Shown: positions 34,697 to 44,600 of the stretch, one piece after another
Position numbering within the stretch: the first letter of the stretch is position 1
How the letters are laid out: every line of letters begins with the position of its first letter
Assembly (NCBI RefSeq): GCF_008274585.1
Contig: NZ_VTRT01000005.1
Span: 124,001-188,000, forward strand
Reading direction: 5' to 3'
DNA length: 64,000 nucleotides
DNA from: Pedobacter sp. BS3
GTDB taxonomy: Bacteria > Bacteroidota > Bacteroidia > Sphingobacteriales > Sphingobacteriaceae
Made by a program: the position numbers and the translations under genes
Notes under the pieces: generated by a model
What the model saw: the letters and a program-made list of their open reading frames with translations, nothing else
Database searches by the model: none
What the model was told of the DNA's origin: nothing

Positions 34697-36115
34697 TTGA
34701 AACGACGTACCTTTATAAAAAGCGCAGCACTTTCGGGAGGAGGGATGTTGCTGGGTCATCAGCTTGCCTTTGCTGCTGCATTAGATTATCCTGTAGTCAG
34801 GACAGCAGTAGAAAAGCGAAAATTTGCCAGTAAAGCCGTAGAGAATGCCATTGCCGAGTTTACAGCCAATGTAAAGAATAAGGAGCTTGCCTGGTTGTTC
34901 AACAATTGTTTTCCGAATACATTAGATACCACAGTTGCCTATTCCGTACACAACGGAAAGCCTGATACGTACGTTATAACCGGAGATATTGATGCCATGT
35001 GGCTTCGCGACAGCACAGCGCAGGTATGGCCTTATTTACCGTTCATGAAGCATGATCAGCAACTGAGGCAATTAATTGAGGGCGTAGTCAACAGGCAGGT
35101 AAAATGTATCCTGAAAGACCCCTACGCCAATGCTTTTTATGATGATGATACCAAAACCGGCGAATGGAAAAACGATTTGACAGACATGAAACCCGGCTTA
35201 CATGAGCGCAAATGGGAGATAGATTCATTATGTTATCCCATACGGTTAGCGTATCATTACTGGAAGGAAACCGGCAATACACAGGTTTTTGATGCAAATT
35301 GGCATGATGCCGTGAAAACCATCCTCAAAACATTTAAAGAGCAGCAGCGGAAAACGGGAGATGGCCCGTATCACTTTCAGCGGAAAACCGCATGGGCAAC
35401 CGATGGTGTGCCAATGGCCGGTTACGGTTACCCGGTTAATCCGGTCGGACTTATTTGCTCAACCTTCCGGCCAAGCGATGATGCCACGATATTTTCATTT
35501 TTAATTCCGTCGAATTTCTTTGCTGTGGTAAGTTTGAGGCAGGCCGCGGAGATGATGCAGGCTGTTATGAACGATGCATCCACCGCGAAAGAGCTGCATG
35601 CGCTTGCCGGTGAGGTGGAGCAGGCTTTAAAGAAACATGCCATCGTTACCCATCCGCAGTTCGGGAAAATATACGCTTATGAAATCAATGGCTTCGGAAG
35701 CTATAACCTGATGGACGATGCCAATATCCCCAGTTTATTGGCAATGCCTTATCTTGAATCAGTTCCGGTAACCGATCCGGTGTATCAGAATACACGCAGA
35801 TTTGTTTTATCAGGATATAATCCATTCTATTATAAAGGTACAGCGGCAGAGGGAATTGGCGGCCCTCATATTGGCAAAGATATGGTGTGGCCGCTAAGTC
35901 TTATTGCAAGAGGACTGACCAGCACAGATGACCGGGAGATTAGGCATTGTATTCAAACCTTGCAGAAAACACATGCCGGCACAGGTTTCATGCACGAATC
36001 TTTCCATAAAGATAACCCAAAGAAATTTACCCGGAGCTGGTTTGCCTGGGCAAATACTATATTCGGAGAATTTTTATGGAAAACCTATAAATCAAAACCA
36101 CAACTGTTATCGTAA
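34697..36115 (+). CDS. GH125-family exo-alpha-1,6-mannosidase
   Basis: A TTG start gives MKRRTFIKSAALSGGGMLLG, a twin-arginine signal, so the enzyme is probably exported folded to the periplasm. No ATG lies in frame upstream. The rest is a full GH125 (formerly DUF1237) domain: ITGDIDAMWLRDSTAQVWPY (about 95-114), KWEIDSLCYPIRLAYHYWK (about 175-193), GYPVNPVGLICSTFRPSDD (about 241-260), DDANIPSLL and GPHIGKDMVWPLSLI (catalytic acidic residues within these blocks). Length 472 aa is normal. GH125 enzymes release mannose from alpha-1,6-linked chains, complementing the GH76 endo-enzymes. It is first in an operon with GH76 (11-bp gap) and MFS. Confidence 0.92.
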   Translation: MKRRTFIKSAALSGGGMLLGHQLAFAAALDYPVVRTAVEKRKFASKAVENAIAEFTANVKNKELAWLFNNCFPNTLDTTVAYSVHNGKPDTYVITGDIDAMWLRDSTAQVWPYLPFMKHDQQLRQLIEGVVNRQVKCILKDPYANAFYDDDTKTGEWKNDLTDMKPGLHERKWEIDSLCYPIRLAYHYWKETGNTQVFDANWHDAVKTILKTFKEQQRKTGDGPYHFQRKTAWATDGVPMAGYGYPVNPVGLICSTFRPSDDATIFSFLIPSNFFAVVSLRQAAEMMQAVMNDASTAKELHALAGEVEQALKKHAIVTHPQFGKIYAYEINGFGSYNLMDDANIPSLLAMPYLESVPVTDPVYQNTRRFVLSGYNPFYYKGTAAEGIGGPHIGKDMVWPLSLIARGLTSTDDREIRHCIQTLQKTHAGTGFMHESFHKDNPKKFTRSWFAWANTIFGEFLWKTYKSKPQLLS

Positions 36116-36126
36116 ATCGTCACAAT

Positions 36127-37236
36127 ATGCATTTAAAGAAAGATTTTGTTACCTGTGTGTGCTTCCTGCTTGTAATCCCGGCATGTGCGCAGAACAGGCA
36201 GCTGGTATCATCCTCCAATAAGGCCGAAGTTTATAAAAAACGTGTACAATTGTTAAACTATGCCTTAAATAGACATTTTAAAGAATCAGCTACGGGTCTG
36301 TATATCGAAACTACCGATAGTGCCAAAAACGAAAATCCGCATTCCTGGCTATGGCCGCTTTGTGCCTACATACAAGCCGCCAACGAAATGGAAGTATTGG
36401 AGCCAGCCAAACAATATATGCTTCCGGTTGAGCAGGCTATTGACCAGTATTACAGCAATACCCCGCCTTTGCCGGCCTACCAGGATTATGTAAAACGGGA
36501 GAAAACCACAACCAAATATTATGACGATAATCAGTGGGTAGCTATCGCTTACCTGGATGCTTATAAACGCAATCACAAAAAGAAATACCTCGAAGTATCC
36601 GAAATGATTTACAGGTTTATGATGAATGGTCTTGATAGTGCTGCCGGCGGAGGTATTTATTGGCGGGAGAAAGATATGACCACTAAAAATACCTGCTCAA
36701 ACGGTCCCGGTGCGCTGGTCGCCTTGCAGTTATATCAGGTAACCGGTAAAAAAGAATATTTGCAAACTGCGTTATCCGTTTACAATTGGACCAGGAAATA
36801 TCTGCAATCGCCGGAAGGCTTATACTGGGACAATATCAAAATACCATCCATGCAGGTAGATAAAGCTAAGTTTACCTATAACACCGGTACCATGCTGCAA
36901 TCGGCTGTGCTGCTTTATAACATCACCAAAAACAAAGATTATCTGAAAGAAGCGCAGCGGGTAGCCGGTGCAGGAAAAGAACATTTTTTCAAAAACGGTC
37001 GTTTGCCGCACGAATACTGGTTTAATGCTGTAATGTTACGTGGATACATAGAGTTGTATAAAGTAGATAAAAACAAAGCCTGGTTAGACTTTTTCCGTGA
37101 AGATGCCGAACAGGTATGGGAAAAAGAACGTACCGCTGATAACCTGGTTGGAACTAAAAAAGCAAAGCGCCTGATTGACCAGGCTGCTATGATAGAAGTC
37201 TATGCGAGACTTGCTGAGGCCGAAGTCATAAAGTAA
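36127..37236 (+). CDS. GH76-family alpha-1,6-mannanase, probable lipoprotein
   Basis: The signal sequence ends in VIPAC (Cys20), a plausible lipobox. The 369-aa product is one (alpha/alpha)6 GH76 domain with the catalytic pair in KYYDDNQWVA (D133/D134), GGGIYWREKD, NTCSNGPGALVALQLY and FTYNTGTMLQSA. It lacks the N-terminal domain of the GH76 at 11426. Within the GH125/MFS operon it likely cuts imported mannan oligosaccharides in the periplasm, leaving surface cleavage to the other copy. Division of labour is inferred. Confidence 0.9.
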   Translation: MHLKKDFVTCVCFLLVIPACAQNRQLVSSSNKAEVYKKRVQLLNYALNRHFKESATGLYIETTDSAKNENPHSWLWPLCAYIQAANEMEVLEPAKQYMLPVEQAIDQYYSNTPPLPAYQDYVKREKTTTKYYDDNQWVAIAYLDAYKRNHKKKYLEVSEMIYRFMMNGLDSAAGGGIYWREKDMTTKNTCSNGPGALVALQLYQVTGKKEYLQTALSVYNWTRKYLQSPEGLYWDNIKIPSMQVDKAKFTYNTGTMLQSAVLLYNITKNKDYLKEAQRVAGAGKEHFFKNGRLPHEYWFNAVMLRGYIELYKVDKNKAWLDFFREDAEQVWEKERTADNLVGTKKAKRLIDQAAMIEVYARLAEAEVIK

Positions 37237-37282
37237 TGCCATCAATAATTAATAAAGTTAACTAAACCTTATAAACACCGCA

Positions 37283-38512
37283 ATGAAATCTAATGTTGCT
37301 TTTACCGACAAAAAATACCTGGTAACACTCATATTCGTAACCTCGCTGTTTATGTTCTGGGGCGTTGCCATATCACTTGGCGATGTGCTTAACCGGCATT
37401 TTCAGCAAGTGCTTCACGTTTCAAAAGCCCAGTCCGGACTGGTTCAGTTCTCTATTTTCGGAGCCTATTTTATCATGGGTATACCGGCCGGTTTGTTTAT
37501 GAAACGGTTCGGCTATAAAAACGGTGTGCTCCTGGGCTTATCACTTTTCGCCCTGGGTGCCTTTCTGTTTGTTCCGGCAGCCAACGCCGAGTCCTTTAAC
37601 TTTTTCCGTATCGCGTTGTTCATATTAGGCTGTGGTTTGTCCACACTCGAAACCGTATCGCATCCCTTTGTAGCCTCTTTGGGCGATCAGCGCACCAGCG
37701 ACCAGCGTATTAATTTTGCCCAATCGTTCAATGCCCTGGGAACTATTGTTGGGCCGGCCATCGGCTCGCTGTTCATCTTTGGCGGTGCGGAGACAGAAAT
37801 GGGACTTGATAAAATAAAAACACTGTATATTATTATCGGGGCAGTCGTTTTGCTGGTCGCCGTTTCCTTCGCAATGGTCAAAGTGCCTCAAACCACCGAT
37901 CCGCACGTGCCACTAACCGCGGAAAACGCCGAAGCCGTTAATATCGATCTTGAGCCTTCAAAGAAGCTGTTTCAGCACCGGCACTTTGTTTGGGCTGTAA
38001 TCGCACAGCTATTCAACGTTGCCGCTCAAAGCGGAACCTGGGCCTTCTTCATAAATTACGGACATGATAAAATGGGCTTTAGCGATGCCGTGGCTGCCGG
38101 TTATATGACCATTTTTATGATCATGATGCTGTTGGGCCGCTTCATCGGAACCTACCTTATGCGATTTATTGCTCCTCACAACCTGCTTGCGACATTCGCC
38201 TTTGCCAACATCATCATGTGCCTCATTGTAGCGCAAAGTTTTGGATGGGTGTCGTATATCGCCCTGCTATTCATTAATTTCTTTTTCAGCATCATGTTCC
38301 CCACTATTTTCAGCCTGGGACTAAAAAATCTTGGAAAACAAACGCAGCAGGCGTCGTCGTTTATATCCATGGGTGTCGTCGGTGGCGCATTTTTTCCGCT
38401 CATTATGGGCCAGATAGCCAATCACGACGTAGCAAAATCCTATTACCTTCCCATCGTTTGCTACCTCGTTATCTTTCTCTTCGCTTCGCGGTTTTATAAG
38501 GTTAAACATTAG
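37283..38512 (+). CDS. FucP-like MFS sugar permease
   Basis: The 409-aa product shows about 12 hydrophobic segments. The N-terminal half has FMFWGVAISLGDVLNRHFQQVLHVSKAQ and MGIPAGLFMKRFGYKNGVLLGL, which match the FHS (fucose/glucose-galactose:H+ symporter) family; the first periplasmic region is like FucP. It sits 46 bp after GH76 in an operon of mannan-degrading enzymes, so mannose uptake across the inner membrane is the likely job. Sugar specificity cannot be read from the sequence alone. Confidence 0.9.
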   Translation: MKSNVAFTDKKYLVTLIFVTSLFMFWGVAISLGDVLNRHFQQVLHVSKAQSGLVQFSIFGAYFIMGIPAGLFMKRFGYKNGVLLGLSLFALGAFLFVPAANAESFNFFRIALFILGCGLSTLETVSHPFVASLGDQRTSDQRINFAQSFNALGTIVGPAIGSLFIFGGAETEMGLDKIKTLYIIIGAVVLLVAVSFAMVKVPQTTDPHVPLTAENAEAVNIDLEPSKKLFQHRHFVWAVIAQLFNVAAQSGTWAFFINYGHDKMGFSDAVAAGYMTIFMIMMLLGRFIGTYLMRFIAPHNLLATFAFANIIMCLIVAQSFGWVSYIALLFINFFFSIMFPTIFSLGLKNLGKQTQQASSFISMGVVGGAFFPLIMGQIANHDVAKSYYLPIVCYLVIFLFASRFYKVKH

Positions 38513-38527
38513 TAGCGACATTGTTAT

Positions 38528-38647
38528 CAGAAAAGCAGGGCTGGTAGTGCTTTGGAACCGGTAACCCTGCTTTCTGTTCATACTGCACACCCGGTTTGCT
38601 TATCCCTTTCGCACGGCATTAGCCACAGGCCGGTATCCACTGCAATT
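38528..38647 (-). repeat. Dispersed ~115-bp intergenic element, copy 2, with terminal hairpin
   Basis: Reverse-oriented relative of 3294-3409: the minus strand reads ATTGCAGTGGATACCGGCC, then TAATGCC and GTATGAAC. Its end forms a strong hairpin, AGCAGGG (38534-38540) with CCCTGCT (38565-38571), extended by AGAAA/TTTCT with a bulge. It follows the MFS stop by 15 bp and probably acts as terminator or 3' stabiliser. The rest of the gap to 38870 shows no gene. Confidence 0.55.
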
Positions 38648-38870
38648 CATCCTCTTTTATCAGCTTCCTATATTAAGCGGTGGCTCTTTTGCTTCTTAAT
38701 AAAACGCTCTGTTGCCATAGCAGCTTTCCTGTCGCCTCCATATTCAAAAACAGCTGTTAATAGCCAGGGACGATGAGGTGGGATATTCTTATTAACCTGC
38801 ACTTTACGGCCGGCATCTTTTCGCCAGATATCGTCATAGAAAAGAATTATTTCTGAATAGCCGAGGCCTG

Positions 38871-39062
38871 ATTTTTCCTTATGTAACATTTGTACCCAAA
38901 ACTATGCTTTTATAAAGGGAGCTTTGAGTAGTAATTATGTTATCAATTCAGAACAGAAGTACATGCGCTATTATTTTTCAAAAACAATTACGGATGATCC
39001 TGGTACGGCCATTCCAAAAGTAACCAGGGAATTAAAGAAAAAAAGCTTAGGGCTACTGACAC
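38871..39062 (+). repeat. Duplicated promoter region and DUF302 5' end, copy A
   Basis: This block matches 47172-47363: nearly identical from ATTTTTCC through the -7-like TAACATTTG (38884-38892) to GGGAGCTTTG, then diverged but alignable through the start codon (ATG at 38963) and about 33 codons of a DUF302-like gene, ending at CTGACA. After that the sequence becomes TolC-family. Confidence 0.75.
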
Positions 39063-40459
39063 AGACCGGTGATCAGGCAACCCGGGAAAAGAACTCATGT
39101 ATAAGATCCGGTTTTTTTAAAACAGGGAAAACTGCACGGGGAAAAACAGCAATTGCTGCCTTTTTTCTGGGGCTGGTTTCTATATCTTCCATGGCGCAGG
39201 AAAAAGTCCGCTTCCTTTCCTTAAAAGAAGCCATTGAAGCAGCGGTATCCGGTAATTTCGCCGTACAATCGGGGAAGCTTGATGAGGCTGCAGCCCGGGA
39301 AAAATTCAAACAGGCCGATGCAGGTTTTCTGCCGCAGCTTAATTTCTCGTACGCTGCATGGACTACCAATAATCCTTTAAACGCATTTGGTTTTAAGCTG
39401 CAGCAAAGAGAGGTTACAGCGGCCGACTTTAATCCGGCCTTGTTAAATCATCCTTCCCAAACTGCTGATTTTACCACAAAATTAGAAGCTCAGCAGCCGC
39501 TGCTTAATCTGGATGCCATTTACATGAAAAAAAGCGCCAGGGCCCAGGTAGAAAGCTACCAGCTTAAAACCCAAAGAACGCGGGAATATGTAACGCTCGA
39601 AACGCAGAAAGCTTATTATCAATTGCAGATGGCACATCAGGCAGTTTGGGTATTAGAAGAAGCATTATCAACCGCTAAATCAGTATATGAATTTACAAAT
39701 AACCGTGTATTCCAGGGGCTGATCCAGAGATCAGACCTGTTAAATGCAGAAGTACAGGTGCTGGGGGTTGAAAGCAGCCTGAATGAAGCAAAAGCGAACC
39801 TGCTCAATGCTTCTGATTATCTCAGCGTGCTAATGAACCAACCGGCAGGTGTATTGTACCAAACAGAAGAGATGTGTCAGGCATACCCGCAGGAAGATAT
39901 TTCACCCGTGCTGCCTGAAAACAGGAGTGATTTTCTTGCCATGGAAGAAGCGATAACCGCGGCAGGCATGATGGAAAAATCGTTTAAAATGAAGTTTTTA
40001 CCCCGGCTCAATGCTTTTGGCTCTTACCAGCTGAATGATAAAAGATTTTCAGGATTTGGTGCTGAATCTTATTTCGCCGGCATACAGCTTAGCTGGAATA
40101 TTTTTGACGGAAACAACAATAAACGGCAGGCAGCCGGCCTGAAGCTGGAGCAGCAGAAACTTCAGGTGCAGCTTCGCTCCATGCAGCAGGAAAACCAGAT
40201 GCAACTGGATAAATATCATCGTGACCTGGCCAGCTCCCGGTTTAAGATCAGGCAGCAGCATGCGGCCGTTGCTCAGGCAGAGGAAGCCTTACGCATTTTA
40301 CAAAACCGGTATAAAGAAGGCTTGGTCAATACCACCGATGTGCTGCATGCGCAAACGCAGCTGTCACAGCAAAAGCTGATGCTGCTCCAGGCAATTTTCA
40401 GCAATCAGGTTACGCAGGCATACATCCGGTTCTTAACAACAGCATACCATCAACAATAA
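38963..40459 (+). CDS. TolC-family outer-membrane efflux protein with DUF302-derived N-terminal extension
   Basis: Residues 1-33 (MRYYFSKTITDDPGTAIPKV...) are homologous to the start of the DUF302 gene at 47264. A Sec-like hydrophobic stretch then follows (about 60-78, TAIAAFFLGLVSISSMAQ), and from about residue 80 the protein is a normal outer-membrane factor: FLSLKEAIEAAVSGN, paired helical repeats rich in Ala/Gln, and RYKEGLVNTTDVLHAQTQLSQQK. A second start, ATG at 39097, would read MYKIRFF and then stop, but deleting one base of the T7 run (39112-39118) would join it in frame to the signal peptide. So the natural TolC start may have been lost to a homopolymer slip. It forms an efflux operon with the next two genes. 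Confidence 0.85.
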   Translation: MRYYFSKTITDDPGTAIPKVTRELKKKSLGLLTQTGDQATREKNSCIRSGFFKTGKTARGKTAIAAFFLGLVSISSMAQEKVRFLSLKEAIEAAVSGNFAVQSGKLDEAAAREKFKQADAGFLPQLNFSYAAWTTNNPLNAFGFKLQQREVTAADFNPALLNHPSQTADFTTKLEAQQPLLNLDAIYMKKSARAQVESYQLKTQRTREYVTLETQKAYYQLQMAHQAVWVLEEALSTAKSVYEFTNNRVFQGLIQRSDLLNAEVQVLGVESSLNEAKANLLNASDYLSVLMNQPAGVLYQTEEMCQAYPQEDISPVLPENRSDFLAMEEAITAAGMMEKSFKMKFLPRLNAFGSYQLNDKRFSGFGAESYFAGIQLSWNIFDGNNNKRQAAGLKLEQQKLQVQLRSMQQENQMQLDKYHRDLASSRFKIRQQHAAVAQAEEALRILQNRYKEGLVNTTDVLHAQTQLSQQKLMLLQAIFSNQVTQAYIRFLTTAYHQQ

Positions 40460-40469
40460 AAACGAAGAA

Positions 40470-41573
40470 ATGAAAATCATAAACAACAACAGCTTACTAT
40501 GGCTTGCAGCCGTTATCATTTCAGCAAGCTCCTGTTCCTCATCTCCTAACCAGGATGCGCCACAGCCTAAAGCCCAACCTGTACAGGTTCGGGTAGAAAC
40601 ACCGTCTTTAAGCAGCGACAATTCCATTACCGTTACCGGTCAGGTGGAACCCGTACATACCGCCCACATCAGCACCCGTGTAATGGGATTTATTACCGCC
40701 ATAAAAGTGAATGCAGGCGACCACGTAAGTAAGGGCCAGGTGCTGGTTACCATTAGCAATGAAGATATTCTGGCAAAGCTTGCCCAGGCAGATGCCATGC
40801 TTTCCAGCGCCAGTGCTGCCTATCAAAGTGCAGAAAAAGATTATCAGCGGTTTACCAACCTGTACAACCAGAAAAGTGCATCAGCAAAGGAATTAGATAA
40901 TGTTACGCTCCAGTATCAGGCAGCAAAAGCCGGTGTCAGGGCTGCAGAGCAAATGAAAGCTGAAGCCAGGGCCATGCTTGCCTATACAAATATTACTGCA
41001 CCTTTTGCGGGTATAGTGGCAAAAAAACTGGCTGATGCCGGAAGCATGGCTAATCCGGGAATGCCGATTTTAATTATAGAGCAAGAGGGAAATCTGCAGG
41101 TAAATGCGTCGGTACCAGAAACGGAGATCAGCAGAATCAAGCTCAAATCCCCTGCTGCCGCTTGGGTTGAATCGTTAAATAAAAGCTTTACCGGTGAGGT
41201 CGTTGAGATCAATCCTTCTTCTATCGGCTCGGGCGGGCAGTTCTTAGTAAAAATCAGTCTGCCGCAGGAAGCACAGGCCTCGTTATATGCCGGGATGTAT
41301 GCCCGTGTCAGGATTAATACGAATGGCGCACCTTCTTCTATGGATCAGGAAACCGTTCTGGTTCCATTAAGCGCTATCAATCGTATCGGTCAGCTCGATG
41401 CCCTGTACACCGTCAGCAGTCAGGGAACCGCCCTGCTCCGTTATGTACGGCTCGGAAAAATCTATGGAGATAAAGTTGAAGTGCTTTCGGGACTGAACAG
41501 TAATGAGGGTTTTATAATAAAAGCCGGAGGAAAATTATACAATGGCGTGCCGGTAAAGGCTGCATCACTTTGA
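40470..41573 (+). CDS. RND efflux periplasmic adaptor (membrane fusion protein), lipoprotein
   Basis: Lipobox ISASSC (Cys22). The 367-aa product has the biotinyl-lipoyl-like strand pairs VHTAHISTRVMGFITAIKVNAGDHVSKGQVL (split at about 57-90), a coiled coil (about 95-160, AQADAMLSSASAAYQSAEKDYQRF), the returning lipoyl half ITAPFAGIVAKKLADAGSM, and a C-terminal beta-barrel and membrane-proximal domain. It links the RND pump to the TolC-like protein. It starts 10 bp after tolC and precedes the pump gene by 77 bp. Exported substrate unknown. Confidence 0.92.
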   Translation: MKIINNNSLLWLAAVIISASSCSSSPNQDAPQPKAQPVQVRVETPSLSSDNSITVTGQVEPVHTAHISTRVMGFITAIKVNAGDHVSKGQVLVTISNEDILAKLAQADAMLSSASAAYQSAEKDYQRFTNLYNQKSASAKELDNVTLQYQAAKAGVRAAEQMKAEARAMLAYTNITAPFAGIVAKKLADAGSMANPGMPILIIEQEGNLQVNASVPETEISRIKLKSPAAAWVESLNKSFTGEVVEINPSSIGSGGQFLVKISLPQEAQASLYAGMYARVRINTNGAPSSMDQETVLVPLSAINRIGQLDALYTVSSQGTALLRYVRLGKIYGDKVEVLSGLNSNEGFIIKAGGKLYNGVPVKAASL

Positions 41574-41650
41574 TAACATCTGAAAAGCTGCCGCAGACCT
41601 AAAAGAGTTTCATTGCTCCTGCCCGGCAGGTTAAAATAAAAAATCAACAC

Positions 41651-44600
41651 ATGAAAGAAGGAATAGCCGGAAAAATCGCAAAGGGTTTTATCCAATCCAA
41701 ACTGACCATTTTATTGATGGTGGTATTACTGCTCATCGGCGGATATGCCACCATGCTTATCCCGCGGGAAGAGGAGCCGCAGATAGAAGTGCCCATGGCC
41801 GATATCTTTTTAGGTTTTCCAGGCGCCGGCCCTAAAGAGGTAGAATCAAAAGTTACCGCTCCTTTAGAAAAAATTGTTTCTAATATTAAAGGTGTAGAAT
41901 ATGTGTATTCTACCACTATGAAGGGGCAGGCCATGCTTATTGTACAGTTTTATGTGGGCGAAGATGTAGAACGGAGCCTGGTGAAATTGTATAATGAGAT
42001 AATGAAAAACATGGATAAAATGCCCCAGGGCGTTACCATGCCGCTCATTAAATCCCGGTCTATTGATGATGTGCCTGTGCTGGGATTAACCCTTTGGAGT
42101 GAACATTACGATGATTACACTTTAAAACAATTAGGCGAGGAGTTAAAGGATGAGATTAAAAAAATTCCGGATGTTGCTGAAGTAAATGTATTGGGCGGGA
42201 GAAGCCGTGAGGTAAAAGTGGTTTTGAATAAAGAAAAAATGGCGGCCAATCAGGTTGACTTTTTAACCATTCAGAACAGTATCCGCGGAAGCAGCACGCA
42301 GATGACCTCGGGTAATTTTTTTAAAAATGATACCACGTTTTCCGTAGAAACGGGAAGCTTTTTATCCTCTGCCGAAGAAATAGCCGGTTTAGTTATCGGT
42401 ACCAACGGACAGCAGCCGGTTTACCTTCGCCAGGTTGCCCGGATAACCGACGGGCCAGCAGATGCAAAGCAATACGTAACCTTTGGCTATGCCCTGGGCG
42501 AGCCAGAAAATGCCAGAAAATTCCGGTCACAATACCCGGCAGTTACCTTATCTGTTGCTAAAAAGCCGGGCGCTGATGCGATGAAACTTTCCATGCAGAT
42601 AGTGCATAAGGTAGAGCATCTTAAAAATAAAATTATTCCTGCCGATGTTCATATTACCACCACACGGAATTATGGCGAAACCGCTTCAGAGAAAGTTTCG
42701 GAATTGCTGTTCCATTTATTTGTAGCCATAGTAGTGGTTACGCTGTTTGTAATGATGGCCATGGGCTGGCGTGGTGGTTTGGTCGTGTTCCTTTCTGTGC
42801 CGGTCACTTTTGCGCTGACACTGCTCAGCTATTATTTAATGGATTACACGCTCAACCGGATTACGTTGTTTGCGCTGGTATTTATAACGGGCATTGTGGT
42901 AGACGATTCCATTATTATCGCAGAAAACATGCACCGGCATTTTAAAATGCGGCGGCTGCCCTTTAAGCAGGCTGCTATTTATGCCATTAACGAAGTGGGT
43001 AATCCCACCATTCTGGCCACGTTTACCGTTATCGCCGCCGTTTTACCGATGGCGTTTGTATCCGGTTTAATGGGCCCTTATATGAGTCCCATGCCCATCG
43101 GCGCTTCTATTGCCATGATGCTTTCGTTGGTTGTGGCTTTAACGCTTACACCTTATCTGGGATATATTTTCCTGCGGGAGAAAGCTAAACGAAATGAGGC
43201 ACAGCAGGAACCGCTGCAGTTAGAACAAATGCGTGTTTATAAGCTGTACTATCGGTTCATTAATCCTTTGCTTAATTCCAGGAAAAAGCGCTGGGCATTC
43301 ATGCTTTCATTAGCCGTAGTGCTGCTGGGCTCTGTCGCCCTGTTCTACACCAAAACGGTAGCCGTAAAAATGCTTCCGTTTGATAATAAGAATGAATTCC
43401 AGGTAGTGATTGATATGCCCGAAGGAACTACGTTGGAACGTACGGCGGCATTAACCAGCGAAATCGGGCAATATCTCTCCCGCCAGGAAGTAGTGCGAAA
43501 CTACCAGGGATACGCAGGAACCGCCGGACCCATCAGCTTTAACGGCCTGGTGAGGCATTACGATTTAAGGCGTGGTGAGAATTCGGCAGATATCCAGGTC
43601 AATCTTTTGGATAAGAAAGACAGAAAGCTGCAAAGTCACGATATCGTTAAGCAGATGCGTGCCGCCATACACCAGATTGGTAAAAAATACCAGGCCAATG
43701 TGAAGCTGGTAGAAATTCCGCCCGGGCCTCCGGTACTCTCCACCCTGGTTGCAGAAATATATGGCCCGGATTATGACCGGCAGATAGCGGTGGCACGGCA
43801 GGTGAAAAGCCTGATAACCGCTACTCCCGACGTGGTGGATGTAGACTGGATGGTGGAAGACGACCAGCCGGAATATCATTTTGAGATTGATAAGGAAAAA
43901 GCCATGCGTAACGGCGTTGCACCTGCACAAATTACAGCTACGCTGTATGCAGCGCTCTCGGGGATGAATGCCGGAACCTTATATCAGCCCGCAAGCTTTA
44001 GCCCGGTAAATATCAACCTGCAGCTAAGCGATGCAGATAGATCGGGCGTAGCTGACCTGGGAAATTTAAAGATCGTGAACCAGCAGGGAAAAACAATTCC
44101 GGTTAGCGATATGGTTACTATCTCTAAAAAGGTAAAAGAGAAAAGCATTTACCGCAAAAACCAAAAGAGAGTGGTATATATCCTTGCGGATATGGCAGGA
44201 AAGCTGGAAAGCCCTTCGTATGCCATGAGCGATATTTCCGAAAGGTTAAGCAGTCTTCAGCTTCCGGCAGGCTATACACTCCACGAAGAGTATGTGCGGC
44301 AGCCGGAGCTGGAAGATAATTTCTCATTAAAATGGGATGGTGAATGGCAGATCACTTACGAGGTATTCCGGGATTTAGGGATTGCGTTCCTGGTGGTTAT
44401 CCTGGTTATTTATATGCTGATCGTAGGCTGGTTCCAGGATTTTAAAGCGCCCGTTATTATGCTGGCGGCCATTCCCTTATCCCTTATTGGAATTATCCTG
44501 GGCCATTGGATAATGGGAGCTTATTTCAGTGCTACTTCGATGATTGGTTTTATTGCTTTAGCAGGGGTTATGGTACGAAATTCTGTACTGCTGGTTGATT

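Noticed and set aside
38552..38889. Short ORFs between the MFS gene and the duplicated promoter
   Set aside because: They overlap the dispersed element and each other on both strands and have no recognisable family.
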